A stretch of DNA of 64,000 nt, taken from assembly GCF_014534655.1 (NCBI RefSeq), contig NZ_JACVVD010000018.1, positions 29,618-93,617 on the forward strand. Direction: 5' to 3'. The position numbers and the translations under genes were made by a program. Below are positions 36,007 to 44,540 of the stretch, piece by piece. This DNA is from Paenibacillus sedimenti. Lineage in GTDB: Bacteria; Bacillota; Bacilli; Paenibacillales; NBRC-103111. Position 1 is the stretch's first letter. The number at the start of each line of letters is the position of its first letter. The notes under the pieces are model-generated. The model searched no databases. It had not been told where the DNA came from and was given only the letters and a program-made list of their open reading frames with translations.

Positions 36007-37461
36007 TCAAACTTCCAACCGGTACTGTCTGTATGCGCTCGGCGTCATGCCGGTGATTCGCTTGAAGATCTTCGTAAAATAACTTTCGGTCGCAAAACCA
36101 ACCTTCTCCCCCACAAGGGCAACAGGCCAATCCGTATGCTCCAAAAAGCGCCTCGCCTGCTCAATGCGTATTTCATGTAAGTAATGAATGAGAGTTTTAC
36201 CCGTTTTCTTTTTAAAAAGGCCGCTCAAATATTTATCATCCATCGCCGTGTAACGGGACAGGAACTCCAGCGTAATTTCCTCGCGGTAGTTGTTCTCCAA
36301 GTAAGCAATCACCTTATTAATCTCCGGATGGTCGGTAAGCGTATGCTGCCGCTTGACCATTTCATCCATATAATGGCAGAGCCTCCCGGCCATGATCTCG
36401 CCCAATTGTCGGTGGCTGACGCTCTCCGGCATTTCGCTCTCCGACCTTGCACGTACACCGGATATGTGCGCGAAAAGTCGATCCAGCCGCCCCGCGGCTT
36501 CTTTCACGACGGCAATCGGCGTCACAAAAGCTTGATACCGTTCCCAATAGGTATGCCAGCTTTGAAGAAGCGCTTCCTTCTGCTTCAGCTCGAAAATGCG
36601 CAGCACCTCGCGCTCCTCCTGCCATAAAGAAGGATCCGGCTGATCCATGCCTCTATCCGATGTGCTTAAGAAGAGCCCGGTCGCCGCTTTATACCATAGC
36701 TCATTCAACTTACATAGCGCACTTTTCCACGTATGCAGCCATTCATCAGATGCAACGGGACCCGCATAAGCGATGGCATAAGGTAATTTGACATGCGTAT
36801 CCAGTTTGTAGGTTTGGTCAGCTGAAACCCACGAAAAAACAGTCGTGATCCCTATTTTGCTGAAGAGATGCGCATGGGGAAGAAACTCCTGCGGAACAAT
36901 TTTCAGCTGACGTAAATCATCCATCCCGAATGCTGTATGCCCATGTAGAATTGCCTTGATCATTAAGCGCTCAGCCGGATAAGAGGGCATTGCCAGTAAG
37001 GGTGATTCAATTCCACCCGCTGTAACAATACCCCATGCGGCATCATAAACATCCTGCATATTTCTTAAAGACATCCGATTTAGCTGCTGTAACTCCAAGT
37101 CGACCTTCTCCAGCACCTCGTGCATCTTTTCCACAGACAAATAAAGCTTTAGCACGTAATTGGAAGCCCCATACTCCATTGCCTGCTGTACATAATCAAA
37201 CTCATTCAGTACAGATAGCATGACAAATCTGCAGTAAAAACCCTCCTGTCGCGCTTGCTTCAACAGCTCAACGCCATCCATGACAGGCATCCGAATGTCA
37301 CTGATGACCAGATGAGGGCGATGCTTGCGGATCAGCTCTAACGCTTCAAGCCCGTTCCCCGCTTCGGCAACGACTTGAAACCCCTTCTCTTCCCATCTCA
37401 TGCTGTTACGAATGCTGCGGCGAACAAAGCCTTCATCTTCAACGAGCAGAATGGTCCACAT
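36007..37461 (-). CDS. Response regulator with AraC-type output, YesN-like
   Basis: A 484-residue regulator. The receiver domain (1-120) has LLVEDEGFVRRSI and the phosphoacceptor in VISDIRMPVMDGVEL. The C-terminal 100 residues contain two helix-turn-helix motifs, LEFLSRYTAMDDKYLSGLF and VGEKVGFATESYFTKIFKRI, with GMTPSAYRQYR at the end. The middle 250 residues are the variable region of the group. It overlaps the kinase gene by 23 bp. It probably activates the transporter genes next to it. Confidence 0.93.
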   Translation of the reverse strand: MWTILLVEDEGFVRRSIRNSMRWEEKGFQVVAEAGNGLEALELIRKHRPHLVISDIRMPVMDGVELLKQARQEGFYCRFVMLSVLNEFDYVQQAMEYGASNYVLKLYLSVEKMHEVLEKVDLELQQLNRMSLRNMQDVYDAAWGIVTAGGIESPLLAMPSYPAERLMIKAILHGHTAFGMDDLRQLKIVPQEFLPHAHLFSKIGITTVFSWVSADQTYKLDTHVKLPYAIAYAGPVASDEWLHTWKSALCKLNELWYKAATGLFLSTSDRGMDQPDPSLWQEEREVLRIFELKQKEALLQSWHTYWERYQAFVTPIAVVKEAAGRLDRLFAHISGVRARSESEMPESVSHRQLGEIMAGRLCHYMDEMVKRQHTLTDHPEINKVIAYLENNYREEITLEFLSRYTAMDDKYLSGLFKKKTGKTLIHYLHEIRIEQARRFLEHTDWPVALVGEKVGFATESYFTKIFKRITGMTPSAYRQYRLEV

Positions 37462-39241
37462 AGCCGTCTTCTCCTCCTTGATAGGGCGTAGATATGAGCA
37501 GCGGCAGCGTAATTCTTACCAACGTACCTCGATCGACAGGCACATATTCGATCGATTGCCGTTCTTTAAACAAAAGCTCGAGCCGCTCCTTTAAGTTTTG
37601 CAGAGCGATACCATGTTTGCGGACCGTACTTGGCACTCGGCTGGAGGAGGCCTCCATGCCCACCCCGTTATCCTGTACTTCAATCACTAGATTGTTGTTA
37701 ATTCCCGGATAGGCACGCACAATGATAACTCCTTCTCCCTCCATCTGAGCGAAACCGTGATAGATGCAGTTTTCCACGAGCGGCTGCAAACTCAGTTTAG
37801 GAACAAGCGCATAGCTCAGCTGCTCCGCCACTTCCATCTGAAAATCAAATTTCCGGTCATAGCGAAATTGCTGAATGATCACGTACCCGCGAACCAACTC
37901 CAGTTCATGCTGAAGATGAATGAGATCCACGTCCAAGCGAACCCCAACCTCGAACAGCTTGCCTAGCGACTCGCACACCTCGGGAATCGTATGATTCCCC
38001 TGCTCCAGCGCGAGCCATTTGACCGTATTGAGCGTATTCAGCAAAAAATGCGGATTCATTTGGGACAGCAGCATCTGAAACCGCATCGCCTCCTTCTGCC
38101 GTTCCTCCAGCTTCAATCGCTGAATCAGCGCATCCGTATCGCGAACCATCATGTTAAAGGCTTCTACAAACGTTCGAATCTCACCGCTGTAATTCGTTTC
38201 TTCCAATCTCACCTTCATATTGCTCTTCACAACGGCTTGCATCTTCTTTTGCAAGTAAAGAAGCGGTCGCGTCACCGTCGTCGCAATGACCCAAGTTACC
38301 AAAATAAAGAGAGCCATCAACCCCAGCAGTGTGGCAAAAAGCGTTCTCTGCAGTCCGTTTACTTTATTAAACAGAACGTCTGTCGGAATGCTCTTAACCA
38401 GAATCCATTGCAATTCAGGAATGCGGATATAGCTAATAATATTGCCCGCTTCCGCCTCCGTTCCCGACTGCTCCCATTGACTTATTCTTGCCTTATCCGG
38501 CAGGAAGGCGTGCCCATTCCCAGCCGATGCGAGCAGATTTCCCTGCGGGTCGAACAATTCATAATTGCCCTTGGATTCCGGGCCTCTATTCACGTTGCGG
38601 AACCAATTCTGGTAATCCACAGATACCTTCGCGACGGCAATAGGCTGCATGTATTCATCTCGGAATATGCGGGCTGTAGATAACAAATCAGAGCTTCGGC
38701 CACCTGAAGTCGTAGAGAGAAAACTATTTTCCAGCTGCCAGCCACCTCCTTGGCCGCTCCGGATCGCCTGCTGCATGACCGCCCCTTCTGCTATAGCCGT
38801 ATATTCCAGCGCTTCGGAAGGCTGATAGGACGTGTAAACCCGTCCTTTTAAATCAATGACCGTATAGTAAACATAGGAATTAGAAATGAACACACTGTTG
38901 TTGATGCCGTTGAACTTCTCTTCCATGTCTATTTTTTGTTGCAAAGCGGGATAAGAGCCCCCAGGCTCCGGTGATTTCAGAATCGAGGTGACCGTCGAGT
39001 CCTGCTGCAGCAAAGTTAATGTTTTTGTGCTAACGCCTAACAGATCCTGTAAAGAACTAAGCATCCCCGACATTTGCTCCAGGTTCTGGACGCTCACCTG
39101 TTCCCTCATTGCCGTTTCAATCCCTCTATAATTCACGAAGTTGATGATGCTTAGAGGCACCAGAATAAACAGGAGGAAGGAGGCGATAAACCGATTTCTT
39201 AAGCTTGATGGGACGATTTTTCGCAGTAGTACTCTAGTCAA
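37439..39241 (-). CDS. Sensor histidine kinase, YesM-like (LytS family)
   Basis: A 600-residue membrane kinase. An N-terminal helix (FIASFLLFILVPLSIINFV) and a second near residue 300 (LFATLLGLMALFILVTWVIA) enclose an extracytoplasmic Cache-like sensor, followed by HAMP. The phosphorylated His is in QMNPHFLLNTLNTVKW; the ATPase region has VENCIYHGF and VQDNGVGM. It is cotranscribed with the AraC-type regulator and likely senses the sugar or its binding protein. Confidence 0.93.
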   Translation of the reverse strand: MTRVLLRKIVPSSLRNRFIASFLLFILVPLSIINFVNYRGIETAMREQVSVQNLEQMSGMLSSLQDLLGVSTKTLTLLQQDSTVTSILKSPEPGGSYPALQQKIDMEEKFNGINNSVFISNSYVYYTVIDLKGRVYTSYQPSEALEYTAIAEGAVMQQAIRSGQGGGWQLENSFLSTTSGGRSSDLLSTARIFRDEYMQPIAVAKVSVDYQNWFRNVNRGPESKGNYELFDPQGNLLASAGNGHAFLPDKARISQWEQSGTEAEAGNIISYIRIPELQWILVKSIPTDVLFNKVNGLQRTLFATLLGLMALFILVTWVIATTVTRPLLYLQKKMQAVVKSNMKVRLEETNYSGEIRTFVEAFNMMVRDTDALIQRLKLEERQKEAMRFQMLLSQMNPHFLLNTLNTVKWLALEQGNHTIPEVCESLGKLFEVGVRLDVDLIHLQHELELVRGYVIIQQFRYDRKFDFQMEVAEQLSYALVPKLSLQPLVENCIYHGFAQMEGEGVIIVRAYPGINNNLVIEVQDNGVGMEASSSRVPSTVRKHGIALQNLKERLELLFKERQSIEYVPVDRGTLVRITLPLLISTPYQGGEDGYVDHSAR

Positions 39242-39366
39242 TTGGATTCAGCCTCCTTGATAGGGTGACGACTATAATCAAACGAATTGCCATTTGGTAT
39301 TAGAATAACATGTCTCGCCACGAAGAATGCAGAACAAAATCGTGTTCCGCTGCAAGAAAAGTGTGC

Positions 39367-39397
39367 CAAAAAAAGAGGAGCCCTAAGGCCCCTCTTC
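39367..39397 (-). terminator. Terminator after the Gfo/Idh oxidoreductase gene
   Basis: A hairpin with AGAGG.GCC and GGC.CCTCT arms and seven T on the minus strand, 12 bp after the stop. It is nearly symmetric, but only the minus direction has a good T-run. Confidence 0.85.
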
Positions 39398-39408
39398 GTC
39401 TTTTTATC

Positions 39409-40371
39409 TTATGATTGCAATAATTGCTCCAGCACTTTTTGAATGTCCAAACCTTCCTCAAAATCAATCAAATCGGCCTCTTGCCCATCAATCGCTCTCA
39501 CTAGATGCGTCACGATCGTATCGGGTATAATTGCTGCAGTAGTGGCCGCTTCTTCCAGCGATTCGCCGAATGGAGCGCACTTCAATGTGCGCCAATTGAC
39601 TAACGAACAGGTTCCTTTTGTTCCATAAATCGTAAAAGAAATATGCTCTTTCATCCCGATGTTACTAAGACCGTTGACGAGAACAGGAGTGCCGTCCTCC
39701 AGCTCCATTCTCCCTATGATCCCCGTCTCACAGGCTTCCGGATCAGCAGGCCATTCCAGTTGAGCCTGTATGTTCACCAATTTTCCGAAAAGACGCTGTA
39801 TCATTTGGATGTAGTGGGGAAATACCTCGCGAACAAATCCGCCTTGCTCTCTTCCGCCGATCCAAGGGGTTTGCTGCCATTCACGGGGCCATTGATGAAA
39901 ATGGGTATGCAGTTCGATTCTTCTTACATCTCCGACATATCCTTCTTGTACGCGTTGTGCCAACTCCCTGAAGCTTGCTCCATAAAAGACGCCAAAGTTA
40001 ATGGCGTGGACTACGCCCGCCTTTTGGGCAGCTTCGGCTAGGTCTATCGCTTCTTCCAAGGAGTTAGCCAGCGGCTTTTCGCATAAAATGTGCTTTCCCG
40101 CCTCCAGAACGGCAAGTGCAATCGGATGATGAAACTTGGGTGGCACCGCTACATAGACGAGATCAATGGATTCGTCCTTAATAAGCTTTTTATAATCCGT
40201 ATACCAAGCGATTCCGTTTAACTCCTTAGCGACTTGCTCAGCTAGAAAGGCACTGGTATCACAAACTGCTTGAATCCTGATCTCCGGATGGCTACGAAAT
40301 TCCTGTAACAACCTGCTTCCAATGACACCAAGCCCAATGACACCTACATGTATTGGCGTACTTCTACCCAT
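39409..40371 (-). CDS. Gfo/Idh/MocA family oxidoreductase
   Basis: NAD(P)-dependent sugar or inositol dehydrogenase-type protein of 320 residues. The Rossmann motif GVIGLGVIGSRLL is at the N-terminus, and the EKP motif is in HILCEKPLANSLEEA. The ATG at 40371 with GGAGG upstream is chosen over the open frame to 40473. Its substrate is unknown. It may process the sugar taken up by the adjacent transporter, but it has its own terminator. Confidence 0.88.
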   Translation of the reverse strand: MGRSTPIHVGVIGLGVIGSRLLQEFRSHPEIRIQAVCDTSAFLAEQVAKELNGIAWYTDYKKLIKDESIDLVYVAVPPKFHHPIALAVLEAGKHILCEKPLANSLEEAIDLAEAAQKAGVVHAINFGVFYGASFRELAQRVQEGYVGDVRRIELHTHFHQWPREWQQTPWIGGREQGGFVREVFPHYIQMIQRLFGKLVNIQAQLEWPADPEACETGIIGRMELEDGTPVLVNGLSNIGMKEHISFTIYGTKGTCSLVNWRTLKCAPFGESLEEAATTAAIIPDTIVTHLVRAIDGQEADLIDFEEGLDIQKVLEQLLQS

Positions 40372-40453
40372 CGCGAGACCTCCATTGCATCTTAGTTTTT
40401 TTCTAGCATACTTATGAAATTGTCCTATTGTCAAATAATGGGTGATTTGGTGA

Positions 40454-40484
40454 CAAAAAAAGACCGGCTTCAAGGGCCGGCCTT
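40454..40484 (-). terminator. Terminator of glyA
   Basis: GGCCGGC/GCCGGTC stem followed by seven T on the minus strand, directly after the glyA stop. It marks the right-hand border of the accessory island. Confidence 0.9.
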
Positions 40485-40492
40485 TCAGGCAA

Positions 40493-41743
40493 TTAATAAG
40501 TCAAACCAGGATAGATCGGGTATTGCGCCGTCAAATCTTTCACCATACCGCGTGCTTTTTCCAGCGTTGCAGCATCGCCAGGATTTTTGAGCGTCAGGCC
40601 AATCACTTTCGCGATCGTTTTCATCGCTTCTTCACCCATGCCGCGGGATGTAACTGCTGGTGTACCCAAACGAATGCCGCTTGTAACAAACGGGCTCGTA
40701 GGATCGAACGGAATCGCGTTTTTGTTCGCGGTAATACCGATCTCATCAAGGATGTGCTCCGCATCTTTACCTGTGATGTTCAGGTTGCGCAGGTCAACAA
40801 GCATCAAGTGATTGTCCGTACCGCCGGAAACAAGGTCAATACCTTCAGCTTTCAGCGCTGTTGCCAATGTTTGTGCGTTGTTAATAACGTTCTGCGCGTA
40901 AGTTTTGAACTCAGGTTGAAGCGCTTCGCCGAAGGAAACGGCTTTAGCAGCGATCGTATGCATCAAAGGTCCGCCTTGGGAACCAGGGAATACCGCTTTA
41001 TCAATTGCTGCTGCCCAAGATTTGCGGGACAGGATCATGCCGCCGCGAGGACCGCGAAGCGTTTTGTGCGTTGTCGTTGTTACGAAGTGCGCATGCGGCA
41101 CTGGGTTCGGATGCAAACCGGCTGCAACGAGACCGGCAATGTGCGCCATATCGACCATGAACAGCGCGCCCACATCGTTCGCGATGGAAGCCAGCGCTTC
41201 AAAATCGATCGTACGCGGGTAAGCACTTGCGCCCGCTACGAGCATGCGAGGCTTATGTTTGAATGCCGCTTTGCGGACATCGTCGTAGTCGATGCGGGAA
41301 TCTTTTTCGCTTACGCCGTAAGCGACGAAGTTGTACAAGATACCGGATGCATTCACCGGGCTGCCGTGCGTCAAGTGACCGCCATGCGCCAGGTTCATAC
41401 CGAGTACTGTGTCGCCAGGGTTCAGGGCTGCCAAGTAAACTGCCATGTTCGCTTGTGCACCGGAGTGAGGTTGAACGTTCGCGTGCTCAGCGCCAAACAA
41501 TTCTTTCGCGCGGTCGCGCGCGATATTTTCCACGATGTCTACGTACTCGCAACCGCCGTAGTATCTTTTGCCGGGGTAGCCTTCTGCATATTTGTTCGTC
41601 AGAACCGTTCCCATTGCTTCAAGTACCGCTTGGCTTACGATGTTCTCGGATGCGATCAGCTCGATTTTATCGCGTTGACGGCCGAGCTCCAAATTCATAG
41701 CTTCAACAATCGCTGGATCTTGCTTTCTCAAAAAGTCTGTCAT
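40493..41743 (-). CDS. glyA: Serine hydroxymethyltransferase
   Basis: Converts serine and tetrahydrofolate to glycine and methylene-tetrahydrofolate using PLP. The 416-residue protein has ELIASENIVSQAVLEAMG, KYAEGYPGKRYYGGCEYVD and the PLP-lysine block VTTTTHKTLRGPRGG. The start at 41743 (MTDFLRKQDP) has GGGAGGAATTACCG upstream. In Bacillus glyA is followed by upp; here the accessory island lies between them. Confidence 0.98.
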   Translation of the reverse strand: MTDFLRKQDPAIVEAMNLELGRQRDKIELIASENIVSQAVLEAMGTVLTNKYAEGYPGKRYYGGCEYVDIVENIARDRAKELFGAEHANVQPHSGAQANMAVYLAALNPGDTVLGMNLAHGGHLTHGSPVNASGILYNFVAYGVSEKDSRIDYDDVRKAAFKHKPRMLVAGASAYPRTIDFEALASIANDVGALFMVDMAHIAGLVAAGLHPNPVPHAHFVTTTTHKTLRGPRGGMILSRKSWAAAIDKAVFPGSQGGPLMHTIAAKAVSFGEALQPEFKTYAQNVINNAQTLATALKAEGIDLVSGGTDNHLMLVDLRNLNITGKDAEHILDEIGITANKNAIPFDPTSPFVTSGIRLGTPAVTSRGMGEEAMKTIAKVIGLTLKNPGDAATLEKARGMVKDLTAQYPIYPGLTY

Positions 41744-41798
41744 CGGTAATTCCTCCCAGATATATAGTTGAAATAGAGCCTAAAATACGTAAATAAAT

Positions 41799-42404
41799 TT
41801 AACAATCCTCGTTCGGCGATGCCGCCTTGTATTGCTGGTCGGCTGCTTCAGCCGTGTAAACCGCTCTTGTACCGCCAATCAGTTTCGGACGCGTAAACGC
41901 CATGGTCACATAAGCATGACCGATCATGCGAACGGGCGGTCTTGCCGGTACGGCAACACGCAGCAGATGCATCCCGATCAGCGTACTGCCGATGTCGATG
42001 CCCGCATGCGCCTCAATCGTCTCTACGACGATCGGCCGCTCGAAATGCCGGTAAGCATACGAGGCCATTGAGCCTCCGGCTTTCGGCACCGGAATGACCG
42101 AGACTGGCTCTAAGGACGGATAGCGTGCAAGCAGCTCCTCCTCGACCACGAGCGCCCGATTCAAATGCTCGCAGCATTGAAACGCAAGATGCAGCCCGAA
42201 CTCCCGGCTCACGCGCAGCGCGGTTTGAAAAATCGGCTCAGCCGCATCCAACGTGCCTGACGTCCCGATCCGATGCCCGAGAATCTCACTCGTGCTCGTT
42301 CCGATAACGAGGATCTGCCCGGGCCGAAGCCCTCCGACCCCAATCAGCTCACGCAGATTCGTTTCCACCGCCTCAGCAACGCTCTCAAGAATGGAATCCG
42401 TCAT
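41799..42404 (-). CDS. ywlG: YwlG-family protein (TIGR01440/DUF436)
   Basis: A 201-residue conserved Firmicute protein of unknown biochemical role. Visible conserved parts are GLRPGQILVIGTSTSEILG near the N-terminus, FQCCEHLNRALV and DIGSTLIGMHLLRVAVP. The frame runs to 42422, but that segment covers the GGAGGAGGTG ribosome site; the ATG at 42404 is the better start. It lies between rpiB and glyA exactly as in Bacillus. Confidence 0.9.
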   Translation of the reverse strand: MTDSILESVAEAVETNLRELIGVGGLRPGQILVIGTSTSEILGHRIGTSGTLDAAEPIFQTALRVSREFGLHLAFQCCEHLNRALVVEEELLARYPSLEPVSVIPVPKAGGSMASYAYRHFERPIVVETIEAHAGIDIGSTLIGMHLLRVAVPARPPVRMIGHAYVTMAFTRPKLIGGTRAVYTAEAADQQYKAASPNEDC

Positions 42405-42424
42405 AGGAAGCACCTCCTCCAAAC

Positions 42425-42883
42425 CTAAGGATGAATGGCGAAACGGTCTTCGATGCTCTTCACTTTATTGATTCGATTTTGATGACGCGGACCTTGCGAG
42501 AATTCGGTTTCCAGCCAAATTTTCACGATTTCCTCAGCTACGCCCGGCCCGATAACCCGCTCGCCTAAAGCGAGCACGTTCGTGTCGTTATGCTCACGAG
42601 TAGCCTTTGCGGAGAAAAGATCGCTCACAAGCGCGCAGCGGATACCTGGAACTTTATTCGCTGCAATCGACATGCCAATACCTGTTCCGCAAATCAGAAT
42701 CCCCTTGTCGGCTTCGCCTGCTACCACACGCTCGCACACTTCAAGCGCATAATCGGGATAATCCACGGAATCCGCGCAGCTGCAGCCGAAATCTATGACT
42801 TGGTGACCCAACGATTCAATAAAAGGAATGATGACATCTTTCAAACGATAGCCTGCATGATCTGCTCCTAATGCAATTTTCAT
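42425..42883 (-). CDS. rpiB: Ribose-5-phosphate isomerase B
   Basis: Isomerises ribose-5-phosphate and ribulose-5-phosphate, or a related sugar phosphate. The 152-residue protein has the N-terminal ALGADHAGYRLKD and the family core ICGTGIGMSIAANKVPGIR, including the active-site Cys, then HNDTNVLALGERVIG. The start is ATG at 42883 with GGAGCG upstream. Confidence 0.95.
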   Translation of the reverse strand: MKIALGADHAGYRLKDVIIPFIESLGHQVIDFGCSCADSVDYPDYALEVCERVVAGEADKGILICGTGIGMSIAANKVPGIRCALVSDLFSAKATREHNDTNVLALGERVIGPGVAEEIVKIWLETEFSQGPRHQNRINKVKSIEDRFAIHP

Positions 42884-42950
42884 GAGTAAACGCTCCTTTG
42901 CTTGTTCGAGTTCGACCATCCTATTATATCCCAAAGCTCACCGGAAAACG

Positions 42951-42990
42951 AAAAAAAGAGCAGGACACGCGAATAAACACGTGTTGCTCT
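42951..42990 (-). terminator. Terminator after ywlE
   Basis: AGAGCA/TGCTCT outer stem with an inner CACG/CGTG stem, followed by seven T on the minus strand, about 150 bp after the ywlE stop. The rest of the 200-bp gap shows no gene. Confidence 0.7.
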
Positions 42991-43137
42991 TTTGCCCAGG
43001 CGACCGGCCGTATAGCTCGATGCTCCATTGTGGTTAGTCCCACTCGTCGCCAGTTACATCGAGTCTTGATCAATACGTTTATTTTAACGCATTCTGCTTT
43101 GCCTGTAAAGATGGATAAAGTAGAGACGGCAACTGAC

Positions 43138-43728
43138 TTAGCTCGAACCTCCTTGCTGTCTGCGCATTTTTTCAATCAACTTATCGAGACTGTTGCCGAT
43201 TTCCTCAGCCGTCTGTCGGTAGATATTCATAGATCCCCCAAAAGGGTCCGAAATATCGTAATCCGGAATCGTATTTTCCAGTTTAAAAATGCGGCTTCTT
43301 TCTTCCACGGAGATGGTTTGAGCAAGAGCCTGTTTGAGCTGCAGCTCCGTCACGAGCTGCTCCCGCTCCTCGATCGCCTGTAGAATGAGAGGATCGTCCT
43401 CCACATATTCTTTAAGTGTAAATGTTTTATCAACCGCATCCGGGAAGCGTTGAATCACAGATCGTTTATGACCAACGGTCATCGTCAAAATCAGATCCGC
43501 CCATTTCACTTCCGACTCTTGAATGGAGAGTGAGCTCATCTGTTCCTCGAATCCTGCTTCCTTAAGAATCAACGCACTATTGCGGGATATCGGTCCACCC
43601 GTAACAGCGGAAACACCAGCAGAACGAACCTCAGCCGCAAGCCCCTCTTTGTGCACCCTGATACGCAGCAAACCTTCTGCTAACGGACTGCGGCACGTAT
43701 TTCCTGTACAAACAAATAGAATTCGCAA
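43138..43728 (-). CDS. ywlE: Low-molecular-weight phosphatase, likely protein-arginine phosphatase
   Basis: A 196-residue member of the LMW-PTP family. The P-loop VCTGNTCRSPLAEG carries the catalytic Cys and Arg. The Thr of GNTCRS is the residue known to set phospho-arginine specificity in Bacillus YwlE, so reversal of McsB arginine phosphorylation is likely. The general acid lies in ISDPFGGSMNIY. It is some 40 residues longer than Bacillus YwlE, with an insert between residues 100 and 150. A leader repeat lies directly upstream. Confidence 0.9.
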   Translation of the reverse strand: MRILFVCTGNTCRSPLAEGLLRIRVHKEGLAAEVRSAGVSAVTGGPISRNSALILKEAGFEEQMSSLSIQESEVKWADLILTMTVGHKRSVIQRFPDAVDKTFTLKEYVEDDPLILQAIEEREQLVTELQLKQALAQTISVEERSRIFKLENTIPDYDISDPFGGSMNIYRQTAEEIGNSLDKLIEKMRRQQGGSS

Positions 43729-43744
43729 GTTGAAATCCTCCTAA

Positions 43745-43858
43745 GAGTTTTCCGTAGGAAAACTTACTTCGTAAGCATACACTGAGTTTTCTGTTGGAAA
43801 ACTTACTTCTAAGCATACACTGAGTTTTCCGTAGGAAAACTTACTTCGTAAGCTATTG
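43745..43858 (-). repeat. Three tandem copies of a 38-39 bp structured leader repeat
   Basis: Units start at 43745, 43784 and 43822 (the last is cut short). Each has two dyads, GTTTTCC/GGAAAAC and CTTAC/GTAAG, with unit 2 slightly changed. The array lies between the mntP stop and the ywlE ribosome site, abutting CTTAGGAGG on the minus strand. A related single unit is upstream of upp. Confidence 0.9.
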
Positions 43859-43860
43859 TA

Positions 43861-44421
43861 TCACAGTAAAAACTTGATCCCAAACGCCAGCAAAATGAGC
43901 CCGCCGAACGCCTCGCCGTATTCGCCGACCCAACCGCTCACTCGTCTTCCCACCAGTAGACCGGCAATAGACAACAAACCGCCGAAGGCGCCAAATACAA
44001 GCACCGTCAGCACAATATCCGTCGCAAACATGCCCAGCGATACACCAACCGAGAATGAGTCGATACTCACACTAAGCGCAAATATCGTCAGACCCCATAT
44101 CGTTCGATGGTCAAACGATTCCGTTTCTCCCCCCCGAATGGAGCTGTAAACCATATGTGAACCTAACAGGATAAGCAAACAGCCGCCTGCCGCAGTGGCT
44201 ACATCGCCAAGGAGCGAACTGACATAATGTCCCATAAACATCCCCATTAGAGGCATGAGAACATGAAAGATACCGATGACAATACTTATTTTTAAAATAT
44301 CCACTAGACGAATGCCCTTCATCCCGATGCCGATTCCCAGGGAAAAAGCATCCAGCCCCAAAGCGATCGCCATAATAATAATGGTTAAAAGCTGACCGAT
44401 CTCCACCGAAGATGCGAGCAT
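43861..44421 (-). CDS. mntP: Manganese efflux pump
   Basis: A 186-residue, six-helix exporter that lowers cytosolic Mn2+ (ywlD of Bacillus). The two family repeats with metal-binding Asp are ALGLDAFSLGIGIGMKG and SIDSFSVGVSLGM. The frame is open to 44511, but the ATG at 44421 starts right at the first helix. The ribosome site GGGGAT is modest. No Mn2+ riboswitch (yybP-ykoY) is apparent upstream. Confidence 0.9.
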   Translation of the reverse strand: MLASSVEIGQLLTIIIMAIALGLDAFSLGIGIGMKGIRLVDILKISIVIGIFHVLMPLMGMFMGHYVSSLLGDVATAAGGCLLILLGSHMVYSSIRGGETESFDHRTIWGLTIFALSVSIDSFSVGVSLGMFATDIVLTVLVFGAFGGLLSIAGLLVGRRVSGWVGEYGEAFGGLILLAFGIKFLL

Positions 44422-44489
44422 GCTGCTATCCCCCTGTCCACGTGTTTCTATCCCAACATATGCGGACAAACAGGGAAACATGCTAGCTA

Positions 44490-44540
44490 GGAGTCTGTCC
44501 GATGATGACACGTAGCAGGTATAATCATCGGACAGACTCC
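44490..44540. repeat. Perfect 17-bp inverted repeat after sua5
   Basis: GGAGTCTGTCCGATGAT is exactly repeated in inverse with a 17-nt loop, touching the sua5 stop codon. It has no T-tract, so termination would be atypical. Confidence 0.8.

Noticed and set aside
40523..41749. A 408-codon plus-strand open frame opposite glyA
   Set aside because: It is Cys/Arg/His-rich, lacks any domain, and is exactly antisense to a strongly conserved gene.
43745..43858. Tandem repeats as a CRISPR array
   Set aside because: The units are adjacent without spacers, and no cas genes are in the window.
44422..44489. Mn2+-sensing yybP-ykoY riboswitch before mntP
   Set aside because: The upstream region is too short and lacks the conserved GGGGAGUA-type core.
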